A DNA stretch of 15,868 nucleotides. Origin: an uncultured Clostridia bacterium. Lineage in GTDB: Bacteria > Bacillota > Clostridia > TANB77 > CAG-508. The stretch spans positions 1 through 15,868 of the forward strand of contig CATLGL010000020.1 of assembly GCA_949935895.1 (NCBI GenBank), written 5' to 3'. The notes under the pieces are model-generated. The model ran no database searches, was not told where the DNA came from, and saw only the letters and a list, made by a program, of their open reading frames with translations. The number at the start of each line of letters is the position of its first letter. Positions within the stretch are counted from its first letter, which is position 1. This document shows, piece after piece, positions 6,370-12,778 of the stretch. The translations under genes and the position numbers were made by a program.

Positions 6370-7107
6370 CTAGTTCTTCATATTTTTATCAATTATTTTT
6401 ACTTTAACAAAAAATATTGCTGTTAGTGCTGCTACCCCACCTATTGCAAATAATACAACATCCATATCTCCTGTTTGAGGTAATTTTTCATTTTTAGTTG
6501 TCATATCTCCAATGGTATTAGTTTTATTAGTATTATTATTTCCACCTACATCGATAATAGTATTAGTATCTGTCCCTGGTATTGTATTGGTTCCAGGATT
6601 AGGGTTTGGGTTTGGATTTGGGTTTGGATTAGGATTAGGGTTTGATGCTCCTTCTCCTAATTCAACTTTTGTTGTTGCACTAATTGCATCTATATCTTGG
6701 TCTCCATTTGAAAATATAATATCTTTTAATGTAATACCTATATTTTTCTCACTTTGTTCTTTTACTTTAAATGTCACTTTAAAAATGGTTTCACTTCCTT
6801 TTGCATAATCCTCTCTTTCGGCTGCTATTTTTCCGTTTTCATCATTATAAGAAGGTTTCCATGTATTTTGTCCTTCTATTTTAACAAATGTTAAACTATT
6901 TCTATCATAGTCTAAAGTGGCTGTTAAAGAAATCATTCCCTTACTATCTTGTACATTAGCTAATACAACATCAATTACGACCTCTTCATTTACCTTAACT
7001 TCTTTTTTTGAAGGTTGTAAATTTACTGTACAACTAGCTGCATATACATTTACTGTCATTCCAATTATCATTAATAATACTAAACTTAATTTTACTATTT
7101 TTTTCAT
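6370..7107 (-). CDS. LPQTG-anchored cell-surface protein with a cohesin-like domain
   Basis: 245 residues with a complete export and anchoring layout. An N-terminal signal peptide (MKKIVKLSLVLLMIIG, cleavage near VYAAS) is followed by one beta-rich domain (residues about 30-150: VNEEVVIDVVLANV, MISLTATLDYDRNSLTF, ETIFKVTFKVKE) that matches the cohesin/carbohydrate-binding-like fold. Then come an (Asn-Pro)8 stalk, a Thr/Asn-rich linker, and a sortase signal: LPQTGD, a hydrophobic stretch and a basic tail. Cohesins bind dockerins in cellulosomes, but a single domain in a small anchored protein may simply be an adhesin scaffold; no dockerin is present in the window. It has its own promoter and terminator, so it is monocistronic. 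The start is ATG at 7107 with GGAG upstream. Confidence 0.85.
   Translation of the reverse strand: MKKIVKLSLVLLMIIGMTVNVYAASCTVNLQPSKKEVKVNEEVVIDVVLANVQDSKGMISLTATLDYDRNSLTFVKIEGQNTWKPSYNDENGKIAAEREDYAKGSETIFKVTFKVKEQSEKNIGITLKDIIFSNGDQDIDAISATTKVELGEGASNPNPNPNPNPNPNPNPGTNTIPGTDTNTIIDVGGNNNTNKTNTIGDMTTKNEKLPQTGDMDVVLFAIGGVAALTAIFFVKVKIIDKNMKN
6595..6642 (-). repeat. Asn-Pro dipeptide repeat, eight units
   Basis: Eight consecutive AAY-CCN codon pairs (48 bases) form a rigid stalk between the folded domain and the wall anchor. Synonymous codons vary between units (AAC/AAT, CCA/CCT). That limits slippage, but copy-number variation between strains is plausible. Confidence 0.85.
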
Positions 7108-7151
7108 ATGTTTCTCCTTTCAATTTTTCAAACAAAAATTTTACATACATT

Positions 7152-7180
7152 ATCATAACATAAACTATTTTTATGGTCAA
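7152..7180 (-). promoter_or_regulatory. Promoter of the cohesin-like gene
   Basis: Minus strand: TTGACC (7180-7175), 17-base spacer, TATGAT (7157-7152), about 45 bases before ATG. A 9-bp AT-only stem (7178-7186 with 7194-7202) touches the -35 region. Confidence 0.7.
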
Positions 7181-7251
7181 TATTTTAACTAGAAAAATAT
7201 TGTTGATTTTTGTATGTTACAGAATTCTTTCCTTTTATTATTTCTTTTTTC

Positions 7252-7605
7252 CTATTCTTTATTCATTATAGACGAATTAGCATTATTCTTAAAACACTTT
7301 TGATATTCTATTTCTAACTCATAATTTTCTTTTTCAATTCCTAGTATCTTACTTAAATCCTGCATTAAAATAAGTTCCTCTTTTTGCGTTTTTTTTAATT
7401 TTTTAATTGCATATTCTAATTTAGACGCATTTGCTCTTGTATCTGTATTCCAAACACATTCTAATTTTTTAGCAGAATGTCTAAAGGTATATTTAGCACA
7501 TTTTTTATTTTTTTGGAAATGCTCCTGCATTCGTCTTTGTATATCAACTGTAATTCCTGTATAAATTGATTCGTCTTCACATCGTAACATATATATATAA
7601 TACAT
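7252..7605 (-). CDS. GIY-YIG domain protein (UPF0213/YhbQ-like)
   Basis: 117 residues with a stand-alone GIY-YIG nuclease fold. YYIYMLRCEDESIYTGIT supplies the two Tyr motifs, QRRMQEH the conserved Arg and His, and KLEYAIKKLKK the metal-binding Glu. Such small members (YhbQ, YazA) are common in bacteria and are thought to act on DNA, but the cellular role is poorly defined. The C-terminal 35 residues after the core are charged and not conserved. It starts 29 bases after the PAQR gene stop, with AAAGGAAA as ribosome binding site, so it is probably co-transcribed with it. Confidence 0.85.
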   Translation of the reverse strand: MYYIYMLRCEDESIYTGITVDIQRRMQEHFQKNKKCAKYTFRHSAKKLECVWNTDTRANASKLEYAIKKLKKTQKEELILMQDLSKILGIEKENYELEIEYQKCFKNNANSSIMNKE

Positions 7606-7634
7606 AATCTTTTTCCTTTATTTTTTATCTAAAT

Positions 7635-8300
7635 TTATACCACATATAACCATATACAAAGAAACTGTAGAAGGCTACCTAGTAGTACACATATGTGAAA
7701 AACTGTATGAATATATTTATGCTTTCTGCCAATTCCATAAAATACTGCTCCTAATGTATAAATAATTCCTCCAGTTAGTAGCAAAATAAATCCCTTCATT
7801 CCTAACAAAACTGGTAATACATTAATTTTTACTATGATGCACCATCCCATTGTTAAATAGCATACCATAGAAAAAACTTTATATTTTTTCAAATCAATCG
7901 CATTTAATACAATTCCTAAAATAGCAACTGCCCAAATAACACCAAAAATAATCCAACCGAGTTCAATATCATATTCTCTTAATGTACATAATGCAAATGG
8001 AGTATAAGAACCTGCAATCAATAAAAAAATTGTGCAATGGTCTAATACTTGTAGAACTTTTTTCCCTTTGACTTTAGAACTTAATCCATGATATACACTA
8101 GACATTGTATATAAAATTAGCATTGATACTCCAAAAATAACCCCTCCTACAATACCATATGCGTTTTTTGCTTTTATACTACATAATACAATTGCCACTA
8201 CTCCCATAACAGCTCCAACAATATGTGTTACCATATTAGCAATTTCTTCTCCTTTGGTATAAGTTGGTAACTCTCTATCTGCTAGCTTTGTTCTTTTCAT
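7635..8300 (-). CDS. Hemolysin III / PAQR family membrane protein
   Basis: 221 residues, full length for the bacterial hemolysin III (YqfA/TrhA) branch of the PAQR family. There are seven predicted membrane helices. The conserved metal-site residues are visible: TYTKGEEIANMVTHIVGA at the start, MSSVYHG after helix 2, DHCTIFLLIAGSYTPF in helix 3, and HTVFH in the last helix. PAQR bacterial members influence membrane lipid homeostasis; the name hemolysin is historical and does not by itself indicate toxicity. ATG at 8300 follows an AGGGTG ribosome binding site. It is first in a two-gene unit with the GIY-YIG gene. Confidence 0.9.
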   Translation of the reverse strand: MKRTKLADRELPTYTKGEEIANMVTHIVGAVMGVVAIVLCSIKAKNAYGIVGGVIFGVSMLILYTMSSVYHGLSSKVKGKKVLQVLDHCTIFLLIAGSYTPFALCTLREYDIELGWIIFGVIWAVAILGIVLNAIDLKKYKVFSMVCYLTMGWCIIVKINVLPVLLGMKGFILLLTGGIIYTLGAVFYGIGRKHKYIHTVFHICVLLGSLLQFLCIWLYVV

Positions 8301-8332
8301 CTTATCACCCTATCTTTTTACATATTTTAAAT

Positions 8333-8361
8333 AGATTATCATATTATTGCTCATATGTAAA
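8333..8361 (-). promoter_or_regulatory. Probable promoter of the PAQR gene
   Basis: Minus strand TTTACA (8361-8356), 17-base spacer, TAATCT (8338-8333), about 32 bases before the ATG. It lies in the divergent region shared with the plus-strand gene at 8470. Confidence 0.5.
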
Positions 8362-8469
8362 GAAATTTATTTTCTATTTTTTGTAAAATAGTATAGACTT
8401 TTATCTTATTTTTGTGTATTATTATATCATAAATACATACAATAGAAAAAATTATTGGAGGGAATAACA

Positions 8470-8826
8470 ATGTCAAAATCAATTCGAATTATATTTATTA
8501 CTTTAATCATATTAACTTTTTTTATGCCTGTTTTTGTAAAAGCAACTTCTGTTAATATGAATTTAACTAATAATACTACTATTGGTAATAATATTTCTAC
8601 TAATACTGTTTCTGATGATTTTACTAATAATACAGAAGATCCTTCTACAACAGATACTTTAGCACCTTCACAAACAAATACTTCTACCAATATATCATCA
8701 ACTAGTTTAAATCAGTTACCAGAAGCAGAACTTGGTCTTAATAATATTATCAATATTATATTGATTGTAATTGGTATTTTATTAGTATTACTAGGTATTG
8801 CTATTATCATTCGTTTAAAACACTAA
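8470..8826 (+). CDS. Small secreted Asn/Thr-rich protein with C-terminal membrane anchor
   Basis: 118 residues, family not recognised. A signal peptide (MSKSIRIIFITLIILTFF, cleavage near VKA-TS) is followed by about 60 residues of Asn, Thr and Ser with almost no predicted fold, then one hydrophobic helix (INIILIVIGILLVLLGIAII) and a short basic tail RLKH. This suggests a type I membrane protein with a flexible extracellular segment. It resembles a sortase substrate without an LPXTG motif. An upstream in-frame ATG exists at 8455, but GGAGG lies between the two and points to the ATG at 8470. It is divergent from the PAQR gene, followed by a terminator, and in the same direction as the next small exported protein. 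Confidence 0.7.
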   Translation: MSKSIRIIFITLIILTFFMPVFVKATSVNMNLTNNTTIGNNISTNTVSDDFTNNTEDPSTTDTLAPSQTNTSTNISSTSLNQLPEAELGLNNIINIILIVIGILLVLLGIAIIIRLKH

Positions 8827-8847
8827 TTTTGAAAATAATATTTTACA

Positions 8848-8876
8848 AAAAAGGAGATAATTGGTATCTTCTTTTT
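8848..8876 (+). terminator. Intrinsic terminator after the small secreted protein gene
   Basis: 12-bp stem (8848-8859 with 8865-8876, one G-U pair), 5-base loop, followed by a long T-rich run. Confidence 0.7.
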
Positions 8877-9061
8877 ATTTTTTCTTTTTTTTACCATTAT
8901 AGTCTATTTTTTTATGGATATTTTTTCGAAAAAAATTCATACTATTATTAGTTTTAAAAGCGAAATAAGAATTATATCTATTTTCGCGCACTAATATATT
9001 GTAAAAAAGCTATGTTACAGTTTTTCTATAATATATGAACTTTTTAAGGAGGTATAAAAAT

Positions 9062-9517
9062 ATGACAAAGAAAATTTTTGCTATTATCCTTGCTATTACT
9101 TTAATGTTAACTACTTCTCTTGTTTTTGCTACAAATGAATTACAAGATTCTATGAATAAATCTGGAAATACATTAAAAAATGTTGTTGATGGTGCAGGTA
9201 CTGTAATAAGAGATGCTGGAGATACAATTACGAAAGGTGTAGAAGATGTTGGAGATGCTATTGGTAATGGTGCAAGAGATATTGGACAAAGTGTTAATGA
9301 TGGTGCACGTGGTTTGACAAAAGACATGACAAGAAATGATAATTTAGCTAATAATAATGGATATCGTGCCACAAGAACTTCTAATGACGCAACTATTATG
9401 GGAATGACTGCCAATACTTGGACTTGGCTTATTTTAGGTATTGCAGCACTTGCCATTGTTGCTCTTGTTTGGTATTATGCAATGCAAAATAAAAATGAAT
9501 ATACTAATAATGACTAA
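9062..9517 (+). CDS. Exported membrane-anchored protein with amphipathic repeats
   Basis: 151 residues, family not recognised. The N-terminus is a signal peptide (MTKKIFAIILAITLMLTTS, cleavage near VFA-TN). Residues about 35-80 are a degenerate 11-residue-type repeat (GAGTVIRDAGDTI, KGVEDVGDAIGNG, RDIGQSVNDGARG) with regularly spaced Gly, Asp and Val/Ile, reminiscent of LEA or apolipoprotein-like amphipathic helices. A short Asn/Thr linker then leads to one membrane helix (TWTWLILGIAALAIVALVWYYA) and a polar tail. The start is ATG at 9062 with AAGGAGG 7-8 bases upstream; an ATG at 9035 is open but lacks a ribosome binding site. It probably lies at the envelope, with helices that could bind membranes. 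Function unknown. Confidence 0.7.
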   Translation: MTKKIFAIILAITLMLTTSLVFATNELQDSMNKSGNTLKNVVDGAGTVIRDAGDTITKGVEDVGDAIGNGARDIGQSVNDGARGLTKDMTRNDNLANNNGYRATRTSNDATIMGMTANTWTWLILGIAALAIVALVWYYAMQNKNEYTNND

Positions 9518-9528
9518 TGGTAATTTTT

Positions 9529-9552
9529 TTGGTCGATATTGCTATCGACCAA
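9529..9552 (+). terminator. 10-bp perfect hairpin between the exported protein gene and smpB
   Basis: TTGGTCGATA, 4-base loop, TATCGACCAA. It lies 12 bases after the stop codon, but the T-run precedes rather than follows it on the plus strand, so termination would be weak. It may instead be an operator about 20 bases upstream of the smpB -35. Confidence 0.5.
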
Positions 9553-9572
9553 TACATATTTTAAAATTTCCT

Positions 9573-9601
9573 TTTCTATTGATATGTTTTTATGGTATAA
9601 T
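9573..9601 (+). promoter_or_regulatory. smpB promoter with extended -10
   Basis: TTTCTA (9573-9578), 17 bases, TGG then TATAAT (9596-9601). The -10 is perfect with a TGn extension that compensates for the weak -35. The start codon follows 30 bases later. Confidence 0.65.
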
Positions 9602-9630
9602 AGTAACAAATTTATAAAAGGAGAATCATT

Positions 9631-10086
9631 ATGTCATCTCTTATTGCTAAAAATCCTACTGCCAAACATAATTATACTATTGAAAACACTATAGAAGCTG
9701 GTATTGTTTTAACTGGCACTGAAATAAAATCAATTCGTCTAGGTAAAGTAAATCTAAAAGATAGTTATGCCATTATAAAAAATGGCGAACCTTATATTTT
9801 AGGTATGCATATTAGTCCTTACGAATATGGAAATATTTTTAATAAAGATCCTTTACGTAACCGAAAATTGTTGTTAAATAAACGTGAAATCAATCGTTTA
9901 ATTGGTTTAACAAAGCAAAAAGGTTATTCTCTTGTTCCTATGAGTTTATATTTTAAAGGAAGCTTTGTAAAATTAGAACTTGGCATTGGAAAAGGTAAAA
10001 AATTATATGATAAAAGACAAGAACTTGCAAAAAAAGATGCTAATCGAACAGTAGAACGAGCTTTAAAAAACAAACAATATGAATAA
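9631..10086 (+). CDS. smpB: SsrA-binding protein SmpB
   Basis: 151 residues, typical length. SmpB brings tmRNA to stalled ribosomes for trans-translation. Diagnostic segments: AKNPTAKHNYTIENTIEAGIVL near the N-terminus, GTEIKSIRLGKVNLKDSYA (beta-barrel core), MHISPYEYGN, DPLRNRKLLLNKREI, SLVPMSLYFKG, and a basic C-terminal tail (KGKKLYDKRQELAKKDANR) that enters the decoding centre. ATG follows AAAAGGAG. No tmRNA gene is visible in the following 100 bases. If ribosomes often stall at CGG in this organism, as the lepA and uvrB sites suggest, ribosome rescue would matter; that link is inference. Confidence 0.97.
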   Translation: MSSLIAKNPTAKHNYTIENTIEAGIVLTGTEIKSIRLGKVNLKDSYAIIKNGEPYILGMHISPYEYGNIFNKDPLRNRKLLLNKREINRLIGLTKQKGYSLVPMSLYFKGSFVKLELGIGKGKKLYDKRQELAKKDANRTVERALKNKQYE

Positions 10087-10162
10087 ATAGAGCTTTTCTT
10101 TGGGCAGACTATGCTAAATAAGCTTGTTGTGTATATAAAAATATTCCATTTTCCTATATAAT

Positions 10163-10189
10163 AAAAAAAGTGGCAAAGCCACTTTTTTT
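10163..10189. terminator. Bidirectional terminator between smpB and the lipoprotein gene
   Basis: 12-bp perfect stem with three G-C pairs, 3-base loop, seven A before and seven T after, so it works on both strands. It overlaps the TAA stop of the minus-strand gene. Confidence 0.85.
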
Positions 10190-10763
10190 ATTTAAATGAT
10201 TTAATAATTTTTTCAAATTTTGGACTAACTGTTTCTTTATCTGTTTCTAAAGCACCTAATGTTAATACATATGCTTTATTATCTTTTTTAATTAAAATTT
10301 GTGTAACATTCATTCTTTTTCCTTCTGTAACTGCAACATAATCTAATCTTGCTGCTTTTCTTCCATTTAAGTTAATATATTCTTTTTTAATGTCTCCGTC
10401 AATTTTCATTTGTTGTTTAAGTCCTGGAATAGAAGCATCTACATATCCTTCAAATGACATTGCACTAGGGAATGCTGATGTTACAATGTTAATAGTTGCT
10501 CCTAATACATCTGGATCCATGAACATTGGTAAACTTTCTTTTCCTACTGAAACATAGTTTGATGGATATTTTAATTCAATTCCTTCCATTTGGTCAAAAG
10601 TTGTATAATCAGGTGTTTCTTCTGCTGTATATACAGCTAATCCTTCTACACTGTCTTCATCTTTTGAACCTTGATTTAATGCGTTGTTTCCGCATCCTGT
10701 TAAAAGCATTACTGTTACTAGCATAATAACTGCTAATAATCCTAATTTGGTTAGTTTTTTCAT
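10188..10763 (-). CDS. Lipoprotein of unknown function
   Basis: 191 residues. Lipobox LLTGC ends the signal sequence (Cys24), so the mature protein is lipid-anchored outside the membrane. The rest is a single alpha/beta domain with the layout of PsbP/DUF1795-like proteins: GIELKYPSNYV near residue 60, then SAMSFEGYVDASI, NLNGRKAARLDYVAV, KDNKAYVLTLGA, and the terminal helix PKFEKIIKSF. Family assignment is by pattern only. The ATG at 10763 has AAGGGGAG upstream and lies 36 bases after the fba stop with no terminator between, so it may be transcribed from the fba promoter. No substrate can be inferred. Confidence 0.75.
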   Translation of the reverse strand: MKKLTKLGLLAVIMLVTVMLLTGCGNNALNQGSKDEDSVEGLAVYTAEETPDYTTFDQMEGIELKYPSNYVSVGKESLPMFMDPDVLGATINIVTSAFPSAMSFEGYVDASIPGLKQQMKIDGDIKKEYINLNGRKAARLDYVAVTEGKRMNVTQILIKKDNKAYVLTLGALETDKETVSPKFEKIIKSFK

Positions 10764-10799
10764 TTTTTTCTCCCCTTCTTTAATTATTTTAATTTATAT

Positions 10800-11732
10800 T
10801 TATGCTCTGTTACTAGAGCTAAATACCTCTTTTATTTTGTGTTGTACTGTTTTTTTAATTTCTTCTTTTGCTGGCTGTAAATACTTTCTTGGATCGAATG
10901 TAGCTGGCTCTGTTGCAAATACTTTTCTAATTTGTGCTGTCATAGCAAGTCTTAAGTCTGTATCGACATTGATTTTTGATACTCCTTTTATGCTTGCTTG
11001 GTGTAGCATTTCATCTGGTACTCCTTTTGCGCCTGGTATATCTGCACCATATTCGTTACACATTTGTACTAATTCTGGAATAACAGTAGATGCCCCATGT
11101 AGTACAATTGGTGTATTAGGAATTAATTCTTTAATTTTTGCTAAGATATCAAATCTAAGTTTTGCTTCTCCTTTAAATTTATATGCTCCATGGCTAGTTC
11201 CTATGGCAATTGCTAATGAATCACAACCTGTTTTTTCCACAAATTCTTTTGCTTGTATTGGATCTGTATACATGGCATCACTTTCTGATACATTAACATC
11301 ATCCTCTACTCCTGCTAATTTTCCAAGCTCTGCCTCTACTACAACACCATGTGCATGTGCATAATCAACTACTTGTTTAGTAAGTGCAATATTTTCTTCA
11401 AATTCATATTTTGAACCATCAATCATAACTGAAGTAAATCCTGCATCAATACACATTTTACAAGTTTCAAAATCTGGTCCATGGTCTAAGTGAATAGCAA
11501 TTGGAATTTCTGGTGCCTCCTCTACTGCAGCTTCAATCATTTTCATTAAATATCCAATTCTTGCATATTTAATAGCTCCTGAAGATGCTTGTAATATTAC
11601 TGGTGATTTTTCTTCTTTTGCAGCATCAATGATGCCTTGTATAATTTCCATATTATTTACATTAAATGCACCAATTGCATAATGTTCTTTCATTGCTTTT
11701 TCAAACATCTCTTTTGTTGTTACAAGTGGCAT
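10800..11732 (-). CDS. fba: Class II fructose-1,6-bisphosphate aldolase
   Basis: 310 residues. Zn2+-dependent cleavage of fructose-1,6-bisphosphate to dihydroxyacetone phosphate and glyceraldehyde-3-phosphate in glycolysis, cytoplasmic. Diagnostic motifs: GAFNVNNMEI near residue 21, HLDHG (Asp82 and Zn-ligand His83), SVMIDGS, the Glu of VEAELGKLAG, AIGTSHGAYKF (Zn His), VLHGAS (Zn His), and KINVDTDLR for phosphate binding. Length and order are normal for the Bacillus/Clostridium type. ATG at 11732 follows a strong GGAGGAG. It has its own promoter placed just before the stop of the deacetylase gene, and is followed by the lipoprotein gene. Confidence 0.96.
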   Translation of the reverse strand: MPLVTTKEMFEKAMKEHYAIGAFNVNNMEIIQGIIDAAKEEKSPVILQASSGAIKYARIGYLMKMIEAAVEEAPEIPIAIHLDHGPDFETCKMCIDAGFTSVMIDGSKYEFEENIALTKQVVDYAHAHGVVVEAELGKLAGVEDDVNVSESDAMYTDPIQAKEFVEKTGCDSLAIAIGTSHGAYKFKGEAKLRFDILAKIKELIPNTPIVLHGASTVIPELVQMCNEYGADIPGAKGVPDEMLHQASIKGVSKINVDTDLRLAMTAQIRKVFATEPATFDPRKYLQPAKEEIKKTVQHKIKEVFSSSNRA

Positions 11733-11772
11733 AAAACTCCTCCTTTTTTTCTATTGTATTTTTGTCTTACTT

Positions 11773-11801
11773 ATTTTATTGCTAAATTTTAAATCTGTCA
11801 A
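11773..11801 (-). promoter_or_regulatory. fba promoter
   Basis: Minus strand: perfect TTGACA (11801-11796), 17-base spacer, TAAAAT (11778-11773). It begins only 5 bases after the deacetylase stop codon, so fba expression is uncoupled from that gene. Confidence 0.8.
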
Positions 11802-11805
11802 GAGT

Positions 11806-12690
11806 CTAGTCCATGATATCGTAAAAATTTTTAAAAACATAACCTTGTTCTCTTAAATAAGCAATCACTTCTGGTAATACCTCATATGTTAGTATTTTAT
11901 CTCCTGCATCATGCATCAAAATAACTACTGTCTTTTTCTGTCCTACTGTTTCTTTAACATTTTCTAATAATGCTTCTTTTGTTTTTGCTCCTGCTGCATC
12001 ACTGCTTAAAGCATTCCAATCAATGTACCCAATTTGATTTGCCTGTAGTACTCCTTTTGCTTCATTTTTAGTATTATGATACTTTCCTCCTGTTGAACCT
12101 CCTGGAAATCGAAATAAGTGTCCATTATATTCTATTCCCAATGCGTTTTGAATTGCTTGTTGTGTTTTATTATATTCTCCAAGTACTGCTTCCACATTAC
12201 TATAAATATTCGAATATATGTGAGAATATCCGTGGTTTGCAATAAAATGTCCTTCTTCATATTCTCTTTTTACAATATTAGGATTTAATTCTACTCTTGA
12301 ACCAAGTACAAAAAAACTTGCTTTTATATTTTCTCGTTTTAACAAATCTAATATAAGTGGAGTTACTGTTTTCGATGGACCATCATCAAATGTTAAATAT
12401 ACTGTCTTTTCCTCTGAATGATAAATGTTAGCTAACCTCGCCTTGGCTTGTTCTGAAAAAACAGGTGAAAAATTAACGCTTGCTACATGCTTTTGTTTTT
12501 TGTTTTCTGTATTATTTTGTTCTAATGCTATATTATCATTTTCTTCTACTGCATGATTGGGTTGTTTTGATAATCTCCAATAAAAAATAGCACCACCAAT
12601 AGCCATTACAATAACACTTGCTATTATAATGGCTATTATCACTTTTTTTCTATTTAATTTTGGTGTTACTTCCATAAAATCGTATATCAC
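11806..12690 (-). CDS. Polysaccharide deacetylase (NodB domain), membrane-anchored
   Basis: 294 residues from the chosen GTG start at 12690, which has GGGGA 7 bases upstream; the ATG five codons later is too far from it, and the longer open frame has no ribosome binding site. One N-terminal membrane helix (VIIAIIIASVIVMAIGGAIFYW) is followed by an Asn/Glu-rich linker and the NodB domain: TFDDGPS (catalytic Asp and metal Asp, about 102-103), HGYSH (metal His pair), RFPGG (Arg), and LMHDAG near the end (catalytic His). Such enzymes remove N-acetyl groups from peptidoglycan or other wall polysaccharides, as PgdA or PdaA do; which substrate is unclear. A TATAAT lies at 12735-12730 on the minus strand with a weak -35. 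Confidence 0.9.
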   Translation of the reverse strand: MIYDFMEVTPKLNRKKVIIAIIIASVIVMAIGGAIFYWRLSKQPNHAVEENDNIALEQNNTENKKQKHVASVNFSPVFSEQAKARLANIYHSEEKTVYLTFDDGPSKTVTPLILDLLKRENIKASFFVLGSRVELNPNIVKREYEEGHFIANHGYSHIYSNIYSNVEAVLGEYNKTQQAIQNALGIEYNGHLFRFPGGSTGGKYHNTKNEAKGVLQANQIGYIDWNALSSDAAGAKTKEALLENVKETVGQKKTVVILMHDAGDKILTYEVLPEVIAYLREQGYVFKNFYDIMD

Positions 12691-12778
12691 TTTTGTTCCC
12701 CTTTTTTGTATTTTGTCGATTACGATATTATTATACACCAAAATGTTTTATTTTGATAGTAGTTTTTTAAATTTTATT

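Noticed and set aside
10087..10187. tmRNA gene downstream of smpB
   Set aside because: Only about 100 bases are available and they contain no tRNA-like ends or tag reading frame; just the terminator hairpin.
10684..11364. Long plus-strand open frame opposite fba
   Set aside because: It is the antisense shadow of fba and of the lipoprotein signal sequence, with no ribosome binding site and no recognisable protein.
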